Notes: generated from the sequence alone by a model not told the origin. Shown: positions 8,201-17,776, numbered from the stretch's first letter. The stretch: 34,542 nucleotides of DNA from GCA-2689995 sp964529325 (GCA_964529325.1 CAZGWH010000020.1:1-34542), one strand, 5' to 3'. Translations and numbers: made by a program.

Positions 8201-9816
8201 GTATTAATTCATTTTCAGATGAAAATTATCTCTTAGAATATGAAATTGATATAAATACACAAAATATTCATATTGATTTAGCTTCACTCGGTTCTGATTT
8301 AATTATACAAGATGAAGATGTTATTGAAATAACAGGATTTTCTGGAAACGGAGATAATGAATTTGGTGAATTTGTATTTTCAAATATTACAACAACAGGA
8401 AACTCATCAATTCTTGAATATCTATCTTATAATGGCCAAATAATGATTAGTGATTTCTATGTTAATTTATTAGGTTCTGTAGAATATTATTCAAATGGAC
8501 AAAAAACTGCAAATGTAGAGTTAACTTTAAATGGTGAAACAACCTTATCACAATTATATACCGATGATTCTGAAACTGATTCAAATGGTTTTTTTGAATT
8601 TTTAGGAATATTGCCTGGTTCTTATTTAGTAACTCCGACTAAAAATATAATACTTGACTTAGGAAGTGAAATCAGTTCAATGGATGCTTCGCAGATTGCA
8701 AGAGGTTCTGTTGGATTAATTGAATTATCAGCATATCAACAATTAGCTGCTGATGTAACATTAAATGGGAATATAAGTGGTTTAGATGCGTCTAAGGTTG
8801 CGAGATATAATATTGGTGAAATCGATGCTTTAAATGAATCTAATACGCATTGGATTTTTTATCCAGAAGATTTGGATATTGCTGATTTAATGATAAATGC
8901 AATTAATGCTGGAGATTCTACGATAAGTGCTGATTGTGTTTATGATCCTAATACATTAGGAAATGTGTGTTCAGGTGGTCAATTAGTTGGTGAAACATGT
9001 AGTGATTTAATGGTGAATAGTCCAGAATGTCCATTTTTCTTATCAATACGATTAGGCGATGTTACTGGAAATTGGAATCCAAGTTCAGTATTATCTATGT
9101 CGTCAAATAGGGAAATGGATCCGATTGAAATTGAAATAACAGATAATGAGTTTTCTTTACCCATTAGAATTTTAGATTCAGAAGAAATGGAAGGAATTGA
9201 TATTTCAATTCAATTTAATAATGAGTTATTTCAACTTGAAAATATTACATTTTTACAAAATGAATTATCAGATTTAGGCTATAATTTGTTATATCATGAA
9301 GAGGATGGAAATATTACTATTTCTTCTTATGCGATGATGAATTTGTTAAATATTGAAGAATTTATTAAATTAGATTTTTCAATTATCGATTCTGAATTTA
9401 CTTTTGGTGAAATCCAAATTACAGAATTTTTATTTAATGAGATTGAAAGTGAATCAGGTTTTGAAATTATGGATGAATTTGAAAATTCAGTAATTACTAA
9501 TCATATAATTATCAGTTCAAATATATTAGAAATTGATAATGCATTATTACCACAGAAATTTCAACTTTATCAAAATATACCTAACCCATTTAATCCCATA
9601 ACTGAAATTAGATTTGATATACCAATAGCATCTCAAGTGTCAATTGAAATTTACGATATTAAAGGTGAAAAAATCGAGACATTAATTGATAGTAATTTAT
9701 CCGCAGGACATCATAAAATAAATTGGGATGCATCAAATAGTCCTGGTGGTATTTATTTTTATAGATTAGTTACAGATGTATACCACGAAACCCATAAAAT
9801 GATATTATTGAAATAA
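5263..9816 (+). CDS. Giant secreted T9SS-sorted protein C with a Cys-bearing thrombospondin type 3 array
   Basis: Signal peptide ends at QLFAQ. ATG 5278 is an equally good start and would give a more usual signal-peptide length. Modules: DCMDESALNY motif (5365); a globular N-domain (5430-5890); GCIDSQACNY motif (5911); a calcium-binding TSP3-like array (6040-6822); a long Cys-rich region of D-C-x-G-x-C units (6830-8040), including a MopE-like putative metal-binding stretch (7480-7600, 'DIDNDGLGAGY' then 'DEDDDC'); a cohesin-like domain (8040-8440); a carboxypeptidase-regulatory/SdrD-like unit ('TDSNGFFEFLGILPGSY', 8460-8650); a degenerate dockerin pair ('MDASQIARGSVGLI' and 'LDASKVARYNIGEI', 8680-8830); 'RLGDVTGNW' (9049); a second cohesin-like domain (9115-9470); and a T9SS tail with NPFNP and terminal HKMILLK. 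It is likely an adhesive or matrix protein of the outer surface. The next gene begins 17 bp downstream, so C and D are probably co-transcribed. Confidence 0.93.
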   Translation: MGNENMKPYKNKLQLFKLILFTCIFSIQLFAQDDCMDESALNYNPNSLMSDGCLYDPFEWTQSTTQSFYVINELLGQPCSDVGLESESCVDPIPVELSYGDSSSYFVIGAMCGENNIVVGSSQWRNEGDGTATVVAMGPDGVTPGTEEYCFEGLSFPIVLPADIPTFKIYDALRDIHYDAEFTECFDLSNEVSDCAWANMGFSNISSLTFKFEDVLGCIDSQACNYSQSAYTDDGSCIYPGECEACSGEIDGTGVVVDDDSDNDGICNNDDICEGFDDNIDNDSDGLPDDCDNCPNDELNDSDNDGVCGDLDLCEGFDDNIDFDNDGLADGCDLCPNDEFNDSDNDGVCGDIDLCDGFDDNIDFDNDGLPDECDNCPNDEFNDSDNDGVCGDIDLCDGFDDNFDSDSDGLADGCDLCPNDFDNDADSDGICGDVDLCDGFDDNVDADSDGVADGCDLCDGFDDNVDSDNDGLADGCDLCPIDEFNDSDNDGICGDVDICDGYDDNVDADGDGIADGCDVEPNCASNDTDCNGDCAGLAYIDLCGFCVGGETSLEECTCEDYEKDCAGNCPGTTYLGNLNEYQYSSLGELISNYLITDEDGNLVLDNDSLTILFGTEWYLGEDGIVIGYDCNSECNGNNVIDCTEGCQPIGFNSVDNFETCCESSLIDCSGLCGGENINDDSDGCCFSGDIGCDGLCNSGLVSDGCGVCEGGNNLDNNGVLFGPDVDCTGTCFGDAIEQDYFEDIDNDGLGAGYPSNDCSAYHFEGDGWVLNDTDEDDDCYSNWHDCDGVCDGSAVEDCLSNCSTESGYIGNTDILDENGFDCNNDCDGIANIDDCGTCVGGNTNNDPCFCSEEVKDCLGNCPDGTTFIGNTGFLNEEGIDCDGVCNGDEYLDCLGSCSSEDAFIGNTGFLDEFGNNFAGECNGNEMPHYVYSFSEEINIPPNMGMSVFIHLEGFHDIPINEVTIDINYPIELFTPFEVVGINSFSDENYLLEYEIDINTQNIHIDLASLGSDLIIQDEDVIEITGFSGNGDNEFGEFVFSNITTTGNSSILEYLSYNGQIMISDFYVNLLGSVEYYSNGQKTANVELTLNGETTLSQLYTDDSETDSNGFFEFLGILPGSYLVTPTKNIILDLGSEISSMDASQIARGSVGLIELSAYQQLAADVTLNGNISGLDASKVARYNIGEIDALNESNTHWIFYPEDLDIADLMINAINAGDSTISADCVYDPNTLGNVCSGGQLVGETCSDLMVNSPECPFFLSIRLGDVTGNWNPSSVLSMSSNREMDPIEIEITDNEFSLPIRILDSEEMEGIDISIQFNNELFQLENITFLQNELSDLGYNLLYHEEDGNITISSYAMMNLLNIEEFIKLDFSIIDSEFTFGEIQITEFLFNEIESESGFEIMDEFENSVITNHIIISSNILEIDNALLPQKFQLYQNIPNPFNPITEIRFDIPIASQVSIEIYDIKGEKIETLIDSNLSAGHHKINWDASNSPGGIYFYRLVTDVYHETHKMILLK
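6040..6822 (+). repeat. Tandem 123-bp (41-residue) Cys-containing TSP3-like repeats
   Basis: Repeat units start at 6040, 6163, 6286, 6409 and 6532, an exact 123-nt period. The next unit starts at 6718, because copy 5 carries an extra 63-nt (21-residue) half-unit. Each unit encodes D.D.DG and DxDNDGL loops plus paired cysteines (DLCDGFDDN, CDLCPNDEFN). Bases 6286-6345 and 6409-6468 are identical over 60 bp. The pattern matches calcium-binding thrombospondin type 3 repeats with added cysteines. Confidence 0.93.
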
Positions 9817-9833
9817 CCGATAGGATTTACTTC

Positions 9834-12800
9834 ATGAAATTAGAAAAATTTAATTTGAAATCGGTTATAAGAATAATGTGCATGTTTTTGCCTTTTTTTA
9901 TAATTGGATTTGGACAGGGGCCTGTATTTACGTATGTTGATTCTATTTTTCAATATACTGAGGGTGAATTAAGTAATCATAAAATAAATTTTACAGATAG
10001 TGATTCTACTATTAATTCTGAATTTGAATTTGAATTTTCAGGTTTAGATACATCTTGGATTTCTGTTAATTCAAATGTTTTTGGGGTAGATGGTGAATAT
10101 TGGATTAATTTTTTTGGACGACCAGATGATGAAAATCTAGATGATACATTATTTACACTTATTGTTTTAAATAATGAAAATGAATTAAGTGATACACTTG
10201 AATTTATAATTCATATTGAGTCTGTAGAAGATTTTCCAATTTCTTATGATCTAATAGTTTCTACTGATGAAGATTCTGAATTTACAGGGTATGTACCAAG
10301 TGCAACGGATGATGATTTTGATGGTATTGACTTAAATGGTTATACTTTAGTTGACAGTGTCTTAAATGGTAGTTTATTATTTAATCCAGATGGTTCATTT
10401 ATTTTTGACCCATTAAATAATTTTCAAAGTTTATCTGAAGGTGAATTTATTGAAGAAATATTTACATATACAGCCTCAGATTTATCAGGGTTAATCAGTG
10501 AAATCTCTACAGTCACAATTACAATAAATGGGATAAATGATTTACCTGTTTCATATAATTTATCGATTGAAATGGATGAAGATACTGAAATTATTGGGAG
10601 TGTTACAACTGCAACAGATGTTGATTCTGATGGGATAAATTTCACAGGGTATAATTTGGTTGAAAATGTTCAAAATGGACTTTTGCAGTTTAATACTGAT
10701 GGTTCATTTGTATTTAATCCACTTGAAGATTTTCAATATTTATCAGCAGATGAATCAATTGATGTAAGTTTTACATTTACCGCTTCAGATATGCATGGTG
10801 AACTAAGTGATACTTCTATAGTTGTAATTACAATTAATGGTTTAAATGACTCACCAATATCATTCAGTTCTTTAGTTGAAATTGATGAAGATTCTGAAGT
10901 AGAAGGTAGTGTACCAGTTCCAACAGATATTGATTCTGATGGAATAAATTTAAATGGATTTACTTTAGTAAATGATGTTTCGAGTGGTGATTTAATATTT
11001 AATAATGATGGGTCATTTATTTATAACCCACAAAATGATTTTCAATATTTATTAGATGGTGAATCTACTCAAATAAATTTTACCTATACTATTTCAGATA
11101 GTCAAGATTCACTAAGTAATATTTCAATAATATATCTATCTATTAGCGGAGTAAATGATGCTCCTATTATTATAACGAATCAAAATGAAAATTTACCAGG
11201 CTTTGGAGACACATTTTATTCTGATATGCTTCTTGTACAGGATGTTGACTCACCTTTATTAAATGTAAATAATTTTACATTTAATGATATTTTAGTTGAT
11301 GATAATAATTTTACAATAAATATAGATGATGTTAATTTTGAAAACAATCTATATTATATTGAGTTTAGTTTAGATTCATTATTACCTGCAAATTTATTAA
11401 CAAATATTGAGTTTAATTTTTTAGCTACAGATCAAACAAGCCTATCTGATTCACAAAATTATAGCATTGCTGTTTATCCCAATTCTGCTCCTAATCCCGA
11501 AATAACTTCTTTAGAGATGTCAGGAGTTGCAGGACAAGAAATTGAATTATTTTCAGATTTGTCAACTGATATAGATGATGATATTAATTCTTATTTTTGG
11601 TCAGTAAAATCAATAATAAGGCATGAAACATTTATTGATATTAATAATAATGGTGAATTTGATATTTCTGAGCCATATAATGATATTAATAGTAATGGTA
11701 TATTTGAACCAGAATTAGTATCTATTATTGAACCAGAATTACTAGATAATTTCAATGCGACAACAACATTAAAAATGCCACAAACTTTTGAAGATACTGA
11801 TGTTATTATTGACCTTAAAATCACAGATAGCAAGGGGGCAATCGGATTTTCTTCATTAGCTATTAAATCAATTAACCCACGAGTAGAATTGAATAATATT
11901 TCTGGAAACCAAGGTGAATTTTCAACAATGCCATTTAGATTTATAGAGTTATTAGATGTACCGATATATTCGCTTGATTTAGAATTTAGTTGGAATATTA
12001 ATGAAATTGGAATACCTGATGATATAGATTGTTCAAGTATGTCAAGTTTTCCTCCCGTTATTGGAGATTCTATTTCAATAAACTTACCAGAATTAAATAA
12101 TAATATTGATGTCCAAATTAATGATTTAGAGTCAGGTAAATTAGCATTAACAATTTATTCTTCAAATGATTACACATTGAATAGTTTGTTAAATAATTCT
12201 TCTAGTTTTGCAGAGTTAAATATTCCACTTACAGGATTTCATAATGAAACAGGGAAAGTTTTTATTAGTCGTTTTGATATTAATGAAAAATCTTTTGGTG
12301 CAAATAGTAATTTAGATTCTTTAAATGGAAAAGTAACAATTTCAGGAGATAAAATAACACCATTTGCGGGGTTTGTTATTAAAAATGAATATGATGAAAT
12401 AGTTTCAAATTCAAATAATATTATATATAGTGGTACTAAACTATATTTCGATATTATTACAGAATGTGAGGGACCCCAAAATCCATTTGAAATTTGTGAC
12501 TCAGCAGGTTATCAGTTATTAGGAAACGGTTTAAACCAAAATTATTCATGGGATTTTAATAATGATAGTGAAATTGATGAACAGGGATCATTAAATGGAA
12601 GCTCTACTAGTCATTTTACATATAGTATTTCTGGGTTTGATACAATCCCTAAAACTGCAGTTTTAAATATTGAAACTGCTTATGGATGTGCTACAGCCGA
12701 ATTTGAAATTTTGGTTGATCCATTAGTTCCTACAATGGTTATGAGTACAAGTGGAGATCCATGGAATTATGATGATGAACCAGCAAGTATTTTAATTAAA

Positions 12801-15800
12801 ATAAATCAAACTGAAGATTTAGAAGGTTTAGATCTAATGATTGATTATAATTCTGAAATGATTAATATAGTTGGTGTTGAAAATTTGATAAATTCTCAAA
12901 TTCCTAATAATGTTTCAGCAAATTATGAAATGGTATATAATTTGAACGAAAATCAAGTGAATATATCTGCTTACTCTAATTCAAATGATAATTATACTTT
13001 TTTTAGTGAAACAACCGATTTCCCATTTGCATCAATACAATTTTATGCACTTCAACCTGGTGTCTTGGATATTTCAGTAACTCAATTTGATGTGGATGAA
13101 TATTCATTTTTAAATATTTTAGGTGAAAATTCATTGTTTTCTTTTGAAATAGCCAATCCAAATGAAGGAATTATAGATTGCAATGATGAATTAAGTGGCT
13201 CTGCGGTTATTGATCAATGTGGTTTGTGTACAGGAGGTAATACTCAATTGATACCAAATGATACTCAAGATTGTCAAGGCACCTGCATGCCATTGGATAT
13301 ATTGGAAATTATTGAAGTTGAAGTTTATGACTCTACTTCTATAATACTATGTGATGATTCACAATTTGGTTATAATCCATTAAATGATGAATGTGAATTA
13401 TATATTGGTCTTGAATCTCTAAGCCCAATAGCAGATGAAAATGGATTTGATTTATGTGGTATTTGCGGTGGAAATAATATTGAATTAAATGGTCAATTTA
13501 TAGGCTCTGACATTGATTGCAATGGATATTGTGGTGCGAGTACACCAAATGCTAATGATCAATTTGGATTCTGTGGCTGTATTGATGATAGCGATGGATT
13601 ATATCCTGATATAAATGGAAATTGTAAAAATGGTTTATTACCCGTTGAGCAAACAGGGTTATGTGCAGATATTTTTGATGATATTAATCAAAATGGTGAA
13701 TGGGATATTCTTGAAGATTCATTGTTAGTCGATATCGACTTATCTATGGAAGGATTCAATAGATGGGGTTATAAATATTTAAATTATTCACCAGAATCTG
13801 TAAATGATGATGGTAGTTGTTCTCGTGGCATTGTTATAAATGAATTTTTCTTTTCACCCGTGCAAGGTACTGCTGTTCCTGATTATATTGAATTATTAAA
13901 TATGACACCGTTTAATATTAATATGAACGAATGGCAATTAAATGATATTTCAATATCAGATACGCTAATTGGGTATGATCCAATTATATTAGCTGGGAGA
14001 CATTTTTTAATTTCAACGGGTTCACCTTTTTATAATGAATCAGGGGAGATGCTATTTCCTGGAAATTGTAATGAACTATCTAATACATGTTCTAATATAC
14101 CTAATAGCATTATGTTAAATATTAATTTAGGAATGAATACTGGTGAAATCCACCTCGAAGATAATTATGGAACTATGGATTTTCTATCCTATTCTGATGA
14201 ATCTTATTGGGCGGTTGGTGCACCATTTATTGGGCATTCTGTTGAATTGATAGAACCTTATAAATCTAGAAATTTATCTTCAAATTGGAAAACTGCTAGT
14301 GAATATTTTTCAAGTCCATATATGGCAACGGAAGATGGTGAATGGGAAGCTGGAGGTGGTTATAATTATGGTACTCCTGCGAGTTACAATATTGCCTATG
14401 ATGATAATCATGATGAAATTTGTATTGATGAAATTGACCCTAATTGTGAATTAACTAAATATGATTGTGCTAATATTTTTAATGGCCTTGCTTTTGAAGA
14501 TTTATGTAATGTATGTTCGGGTGGTAGTACTGGAATAATTTCAAATATTTTTGATGAAGAAGTTGGAATGTGTACAGGTGACCCTACTAAAATTGATTGT
14601 GCATGTACTTGTTTCAATGAATCAAATTTTGGTGCAGTTATTGATGACTGTGGAGCTTGTACATTAGGAAATGCTGGTAGTTTTGATTATAATGGGTTGA
14701 TTGTTGAAGAACCTAATACATCACTTATTTGTGGAAGCAATAGTGACTGTGAGTTATGGGGTATGGTTTGTAACCCACAAACAGAATTATGTCATCATGC
14801 TTATAATGGTCAACAAGATATTTGTGGTACTTGTAGAATAGGGCCTGAATGTAATGAGGATAATTTAGAAGAATGTGATGAATTATTTAACTTAACTGAA
14901 TCATTTACAGACTTAAATGATAATGGTTTTTATGATTTAGGTGAAGACTTTATAGATTCTAATGATGATGGACAATGGAATGATGGTGCCGATGATTGTG
15001 GGATTTGTACTATGGATGTTTCAGCTATTTATGAAGACTCAAATGGCGATGATATAATCAGCCCATGTTATGATGGATATTTTGATATTGAAAATAATTG
15101 GGTTTCTAATTGCCCTGATTGGGAATCAGCATTTGAAAATAATTGTGTTGTTGATTGTATGGGTGATGTAAATGAAAGTGGATTAAGTGATGAAATAAAT
15201 GCGATTTCCGATGACTGTGGCGAATGTGTGATTTGTGAGACAGAAGAATGTTCAGAGGAAGAAAATTGGAATAATTCATGTGTATATGATTTTACAGTTG
15301 TAACAGATATGAATATACCAGGAATAGTATTAAACTGGTCACAAATCAATAACTATGATTATTATAAAATTTATAAAAATGAAGAAGTTTTAATTGACTC
15401 TTTACCTATTGGTGAATTGCAATTCATTGATGAAGAAGTTGAATTTCCAAATGAATATTGCTATTGGATGGAAGCATTTACAGCGGAAGGTGATATTTCA
15501 AATCCATCACCATTAAAATGTGACCAAATTGATTATTTTGGGAATTTGATATTAGAAGATTTTCAATTTAATAATGATATTGGAATTGTAAATGTAAGTT
15601 TAGATATGTCTCATGATTTAGATACTGTTTTTTTTCTTATCAACGAAAGTGTGTCAGTTGATTCATTAAAAGAAGGTATTTTTTCCTTAAATAATCAAGG
15701 ATATAATGTAGATCTTGATAGTAATAGTATAAAAATATACCCTAGTACAGGAACAACAAATTTTTTACCTTCAGGGTTATTAAATTTAGGAGATTTATAT

Positions 15801-17036
15801 TTCACACCCGATTCAACAGATTTTTTCTGTATAGATAGTGGAGCTTTCCATCCAGTGTATGATGTTTTATTTTCAGATGGATTTATAGTTCAATTACCAG
15901 ACTGTGAAACTTTTGGTTGCACTGAACCAACTGCTTTTAACTTTAATTATGAAGCAACGGTAAATGATGGTTCATGTTTATTACCTTATTATATTTTAGA
16001 TATAGAACCAACTGGAAATAGCCAGTCTATATTATTTTTATCTGACATTGAACAATTGGAAGTTGGTGATCATATTGGTATTTTTGATGGTAGTGGAATT
16101 ATATCAGAAGAATGTCCTGTGGAGTATGGTGAACTTCTTGTTGGAGAGGGATTTTTTAATAATGAGAATTTAACAATTGATGCTATTAGAGCAACGCCTT
16201 GTATTTTCCCCTTTGAGGATCCAGCAAGTTTGGGATTTGTACCAAATCATGAGATAATTGTAAAAGTATGGCGAGAATCTGAACAATTTGAAATGGTGTA
16301 TAGTATCTCAGAGCAAGGGCATAATTTTGGTGGAAATAGTATTACAATTGAACAATTAAATATACCACTATATTATGAGTTAGAAATTGAAGAAACAGGT
16401 AATTCACAATCAATAATTTTTAATGAGAATTTACCAGGATTAGAAGTTGGGGATAATATTGGCATATTTGATTTTAATGGTGTCGCTTCGGCAGATTGCC
16501 CAACTCAGTTTGATACACTTCTTGTTGGAAGTGGATATTATACAGGAGATGTTCTAACAATTGATGCGATTCGAGCAACACCTTGTTCACCATTTTCTCC
16601 TGATGATCCTGCAGAATTAGGTTTTACTCCAGGTGGAAATATAATAATTAAAGTTTGGCGAGAATCCCTGCAAATAGAATATATAATGGAACTTGAAGTA
16701 CCATTGCCTGTATTTGGGCAAAATGATGTATTTATTAATCCAATACTTTCAATAAATGAAAATATATTACCTAATCAATATCAATTACACCCTGTATATC
16801 CTAATCCATTTAATCCTCTAGCTACGATTCAATATGATATTCCTGAATATGCTAATGTTACAATTGAGGTATTTGATGTTTTAGGGAAACAAGTTGAAGT
16901 ATTATTTTCAGGTATGCAATATGCTGGTACCCATATAGTTAAATGGAATGCACAAGAACATTCAACAGGGTTATATTTAATACGCATGACTTCAAATGGA
17001 AATAACTTTATAGAAAAAGTGATGCTTGTAAAATAA
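9834..17036 (+). CDS. 2400-residue secreted T9SS-sorted protein D (cadherin/VCBS-like, PKD, cohesin-like, lamin-tail, FN3)
   Basis: Signal peptide: MKLEKFNLKSVIRIMCMF onward, ending near GFGQG. Modules: an N-terminal Ig/cadherin-like domain (9920-10230); three VCBS/cadherin-like repeats (10231-11160) ending in 'GINDLP', 'GLNDSP' and 'GVNDAP'; another Ig-like region (11160-11490); a PKD-like domain with an EF-hand-like insertion (11490-11870); a cohesin-like domain (11875-12340); a second PKD-like domain ('YSWDFNNDSEID', 12360-12725); a second cohesin-like domain (12730-13165); a Cys-rich region (13170-13820); a lamin-tail-like domain (13829-14400, 'GIVINEFFFSP', 'DYIELLNMTPFNI'); a Cys-rich region with a second EF-hand-like pair (14460-15285); one FN3 (15290-15525); two tandem GDxIGIFD domains (15985-16360 and 16375-16710); and a T9SS tail (16768-17033, 'YPNPFNP', terminal EKVMLVK). 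No enzyme domain is seen. The protein probably makes a long calcium-stiffened surface fibre. Confidence 0.93.
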   Translation: MKLEKFNLKSVIRIMCMFLPFFIIGFGQGPVFTYVDSIFQYTEGELSNHKINFTDSDSTINSEFEFEFSGLDTSWISVNSNVFGVDGEYWINFFGRPDDENLDDTLFTLIVLNNENELSDTLEFIIHIESVEDFPISYDLIVSTDEDSEFTGYVPSATDDDFDGIDLNGYTLVDSVLNGSLLFNPDGSFIFDPLNNFQSLSEGEFIEEIFTYTASDLSGLISEISTVTITINGINDLPVSYNLSIEMDEDTEIIGSVTTATDVDSDGINFTGYNLVENVQNGLLQFNTDGSFVFNPLEDFQYLSADESIDVSFTFTASDMHGELSDTSIVVITINGLNDSPISFSSLVEIDEDSEVEGSVPVPTDIDSDGINLNGFTLVNDVSSGDLIFNNDGSFIYNPQNDFQYLLDGESTQINFTYTISDSQDSLSNISIIYLSISGVNDAPIIITNQNENLPGFGDTFYSDMLLVQDVDSPLLNVNNFTFNDILVDDNNFTINIDDVNFENNLYYIEFSLDSLLPANLLTNIEFNFLATDQTSLSDSQNYSIAVYPNSAPNPEITSLEMSGVAGQEIELFSDLSTDIDDDINSYFWSVKSIIRHETFIDINNNGEFDISEPYNDINSNGIFEPELVSIIEPELLDNFNATTTLKMPQTFEDTDVIIDLKITDSKGAIGFSSLAIKSINPRVELNNISGNQGEFSTMPFRFIELLDVPIYSLDLEFSWNINEIGIPDDIDCSSMSSFPPVIGDSISINLPELNNNIDVQINDLESGKLALTIYSSNDYTLNSLLNNSSSFAELNIPLTGFHNETGKVFISRFDINEKSFGANSNLDSLNGKVTISGDKITPFAGFVIKNEYDEIVSNSNNIIYSGTKLYFDIITECEGPQNPFEICDSAGYQLLGNGLNQNYSWDFNNDSEIDEQGSLNGSSTSHFTYSISGFDTIPKTAVLNIETAYGCATAEFEILVDPLVPTMVMSTSGDPWNYDDEPASILIKINQTEDLEGLDLMIDYNSEMINIVGVENLINSQIPNNVSANYEMVYNLNENQVNISAYSNSNDNYTFFSETTDFPFASIQFYALQPGVLDISVTQFDVDEYSFLNILGENSLFSFEIANPNEGIIDCNDELSGSAVIDQCGLCTGGNTQLIPNDTQDCQGTCMPLDILEIIEVEVYDSTSIILCDDSQFGYNPLNDECELYIGLESLSPIADENGFDLCGICGGNNIELNGQFIGSDIDCNGYCGASTPNANDQFGFCGCIDDSDGLYPDINGNCKNGLLPVEQTGLCADIFDDINQNGEWDILEDSLLVDIDLSMEGFNRWGYKYLNYSPESVNDDGSCSRGIVINEFFFSPVQGTAVPDYIELLNMTPFNINMNEWQLNDISISDTLIGYDPIILAGRHFLISTGSPFYNESGEMLFPGNCNELSNTCSNIPNSIMLNINLGMNTGEIHLEDNYGTMDFLSYSDESYWAVGAPFIGHSVELIEPYKSRNLSSNWKTASEYFSSPYMATEDGEWEAGGGYNYGTPASYNIAYDDNHDEICIDEIDPNCELTKYDCANIFNGLAFEDLCNVCSGGSTGIISNIFDEEVGMCTGDPTKIDCACTCFNESNFGAVIDDCGACTLGNAGSFDYNGLIVEEPNTSLICGSNSDCELWGMVCNPQTELCHHAYNGQQDICGTCRIGPECNEDNLEECDELFNLTESFTDLNDNGFYDLGEDFIDSNDDGQWNDGADDCGICTMDVSAIYEDSNGDDIISPCYDGYFDIENNWVSNCPDWESAFENNCVVDCMGDVNESGLSDEINAISDDCGECVICETEECSEEENWNNSCVYDFTVVTDMNIPGIVLNWSQINNYDYYKIYKNEEVLIDSLPIGELQFIDEEVEFPNEYCYWMEAFTAEGDISNPSPLKCDQIDYFGNLILEDFQFNNDIGIVNVSLDMSHDLDTVFFLINESVSVDSLKEGIFSLNNQGYNVDLDSNSIKIYPSTGTTNFLPSGLLNLGDLYFTPDSTDFFCIDSGAFHPVYDVLFSDGFIVQLPDCETFGCTEPTAFNFNYEATVNDGSCLLPYYILDIEPTGNSQSILFLSDIEQLEVGDHIGIFDGSGIISEECPVEYGELLVGEGFFNNENLTIDAIRATPCIFPFEDPASLGFVPNHEIIVKVWRESEQFEMVYSISEQGHNFGGNSITIEQLNIPLYYELEIEETGNSQSIIFNENLPGLEVGDNIGIFDFNGVASADCPTQFDTLLVGSGYYTGDVLTIDAIRATPCSPFSPDDPAELGFTPGGNIIIKVWRESLQIEYIMELEVPLPVFGQNDVFINPILSINENILPNQYQLHPVYPNPFNPLATIQYDIPEYANVTIEVFDVLGKQVEVLFSGMQYAGTHIVKWNAQEHSTGLYLIRMTSNGNNFIEKVMLVK
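10231..11160 (+). repeat. Three 309-bp VCBS/cadherin-like repeats
   Basis: The landmark 'DEDSE/DEDTE' codons fall at 10266, 10575 and 10884, an exact 309-nt (103-residue) period. Each unit reads T/D-D-x-D-G-I-x-L/F-x-G-Y/F-x-L-V, then NPDGSF or NTDGSF, F.P, FTY/FTF and a closing NDxP. The pattern is typical of VCBS/Big_9-type adhesin repeats. Confidence 0.88.
15985..16710 (+). repeat. Tandem pair of 'GDxIGIFD' domains
   Basis: Two copies with a 384-nt (128-residue) offset; landmark 'TGNSQSI' codons lie at 16011 and 16395. Both contain LEVGD.IGIFD, a DC/EC pair, LLVG.G, the identical nonapeptide IDAIRATPC, and a closing 'KVWRES'. Related single copies occur in the proteins at 1-3186 and 17821-24660. 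Confidence 0.85.
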
Positions 17037-17274
17037 TAGAGGGTAATTTTTTTTATCATATTTATAATTACAATTATCACAAATAACATTTCATTTTGTT
17101 GTTAAATAATTTTTCTATTTGTTGTCCCATGAAAATAGAATTATTTTTAATAAAAAATTCCAATAATTATTTTTTCCATTTTGTATCAATCGTATGTTTT
17201 AATTAAGTTGGTTTTGTAAATTTCAGGCTAATATTACTAATATTTAATACAATTTAGAATAGGATTTATACATT

Positions 17275-17766
17275 ATGACTATATTTTATAAACAATTTTT
17301 CAATTTACTCACAATTTTTATTTTCTCATCCATATCATTTTCGGTTGAGTTGGGTATTGAATCATTTGAAAAACAAGATGATGGTACATATTTAGTAGAT
17401 ATTTATATGGTAAACCAAAAACCATTAGCGGGGTTTCAACTTGATATATTACCAAAAGGTTTATTCGAGGTTCAAACTATTTATGGTGGAAAAGGTGAAA
17501 AGGCAGGATTTAATATGAGTGCTGGAAAAAAGGGCACAATGCTTGGATTTTCTTTTTCAGGAGCTGTTATTGAGCCATCAAAATCAAATAAAATAGAAGA
17601 TAATATTCTTTTCACATTATCATTAAATCCTCTTAATAAAATAGATAAAAATACAATTATTTCATTTAATTCAATAATGGCTGGGCGAGGTGGAGAGAAA
17701 ATTGAAACTACAGTAATACCCTATAAGCCAATTCAAATAAAACCTTCACAAAAGAAATTAAAATAA
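17275..17766 (+). CDS. Small secreted single-domain cohesin-like protein E
   Basis: 163 residues: a signal peptide (MTIFYKQFFNLLTIFIFSSI, cleavage likely after SFS) followed by one beta-rich domain and a Lys-rich tail. The core 'PLAGFQLDIL' then 'GTMLGFSFSGAVI' follows the same pattern as the two repeat domains of protein A ('MGGVQFSISG ... WIGFSFSNVTIP' and 'IAGFQFNVEG ... VLGFSFDGSTIP'). No T9SS tail, dockerin or membrane anchor is present. It is a free-standing version of the module its giant neighbours carry in chains, so it could be a soluble partner or a cap. AGGA at 17261 lies 10 nt upstream of the ATG. The function is unknown; the homology to the protein A repeats is my reading by eye. 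Confidence 0.85.
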   Translation: MTIFYKQFFNLLTIFIFSSISFSVELGIESFEKQDDGTYLVDIYMVNQKPLAGFQLDILPKGLFEVQTIYGGKGEKAGFNMSAGKKGTMLGFSFSGAVIEPSKSNKIEDNILFTLSLNPLNKIDKNTIISFNSIMAGRGGEKIETTVIPYKPIQIKPSQKKLK

Positions 17767-17776
17767 TACTTACAAT

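Noticed and set aside
17214..17243. TTGTAA with an 18-bp spacer to TAATAT upstream of gene E
   Set aside because: Only a partial match to a sigma-70 promoter in very AT-rich sequence. Plausible but not supportable.
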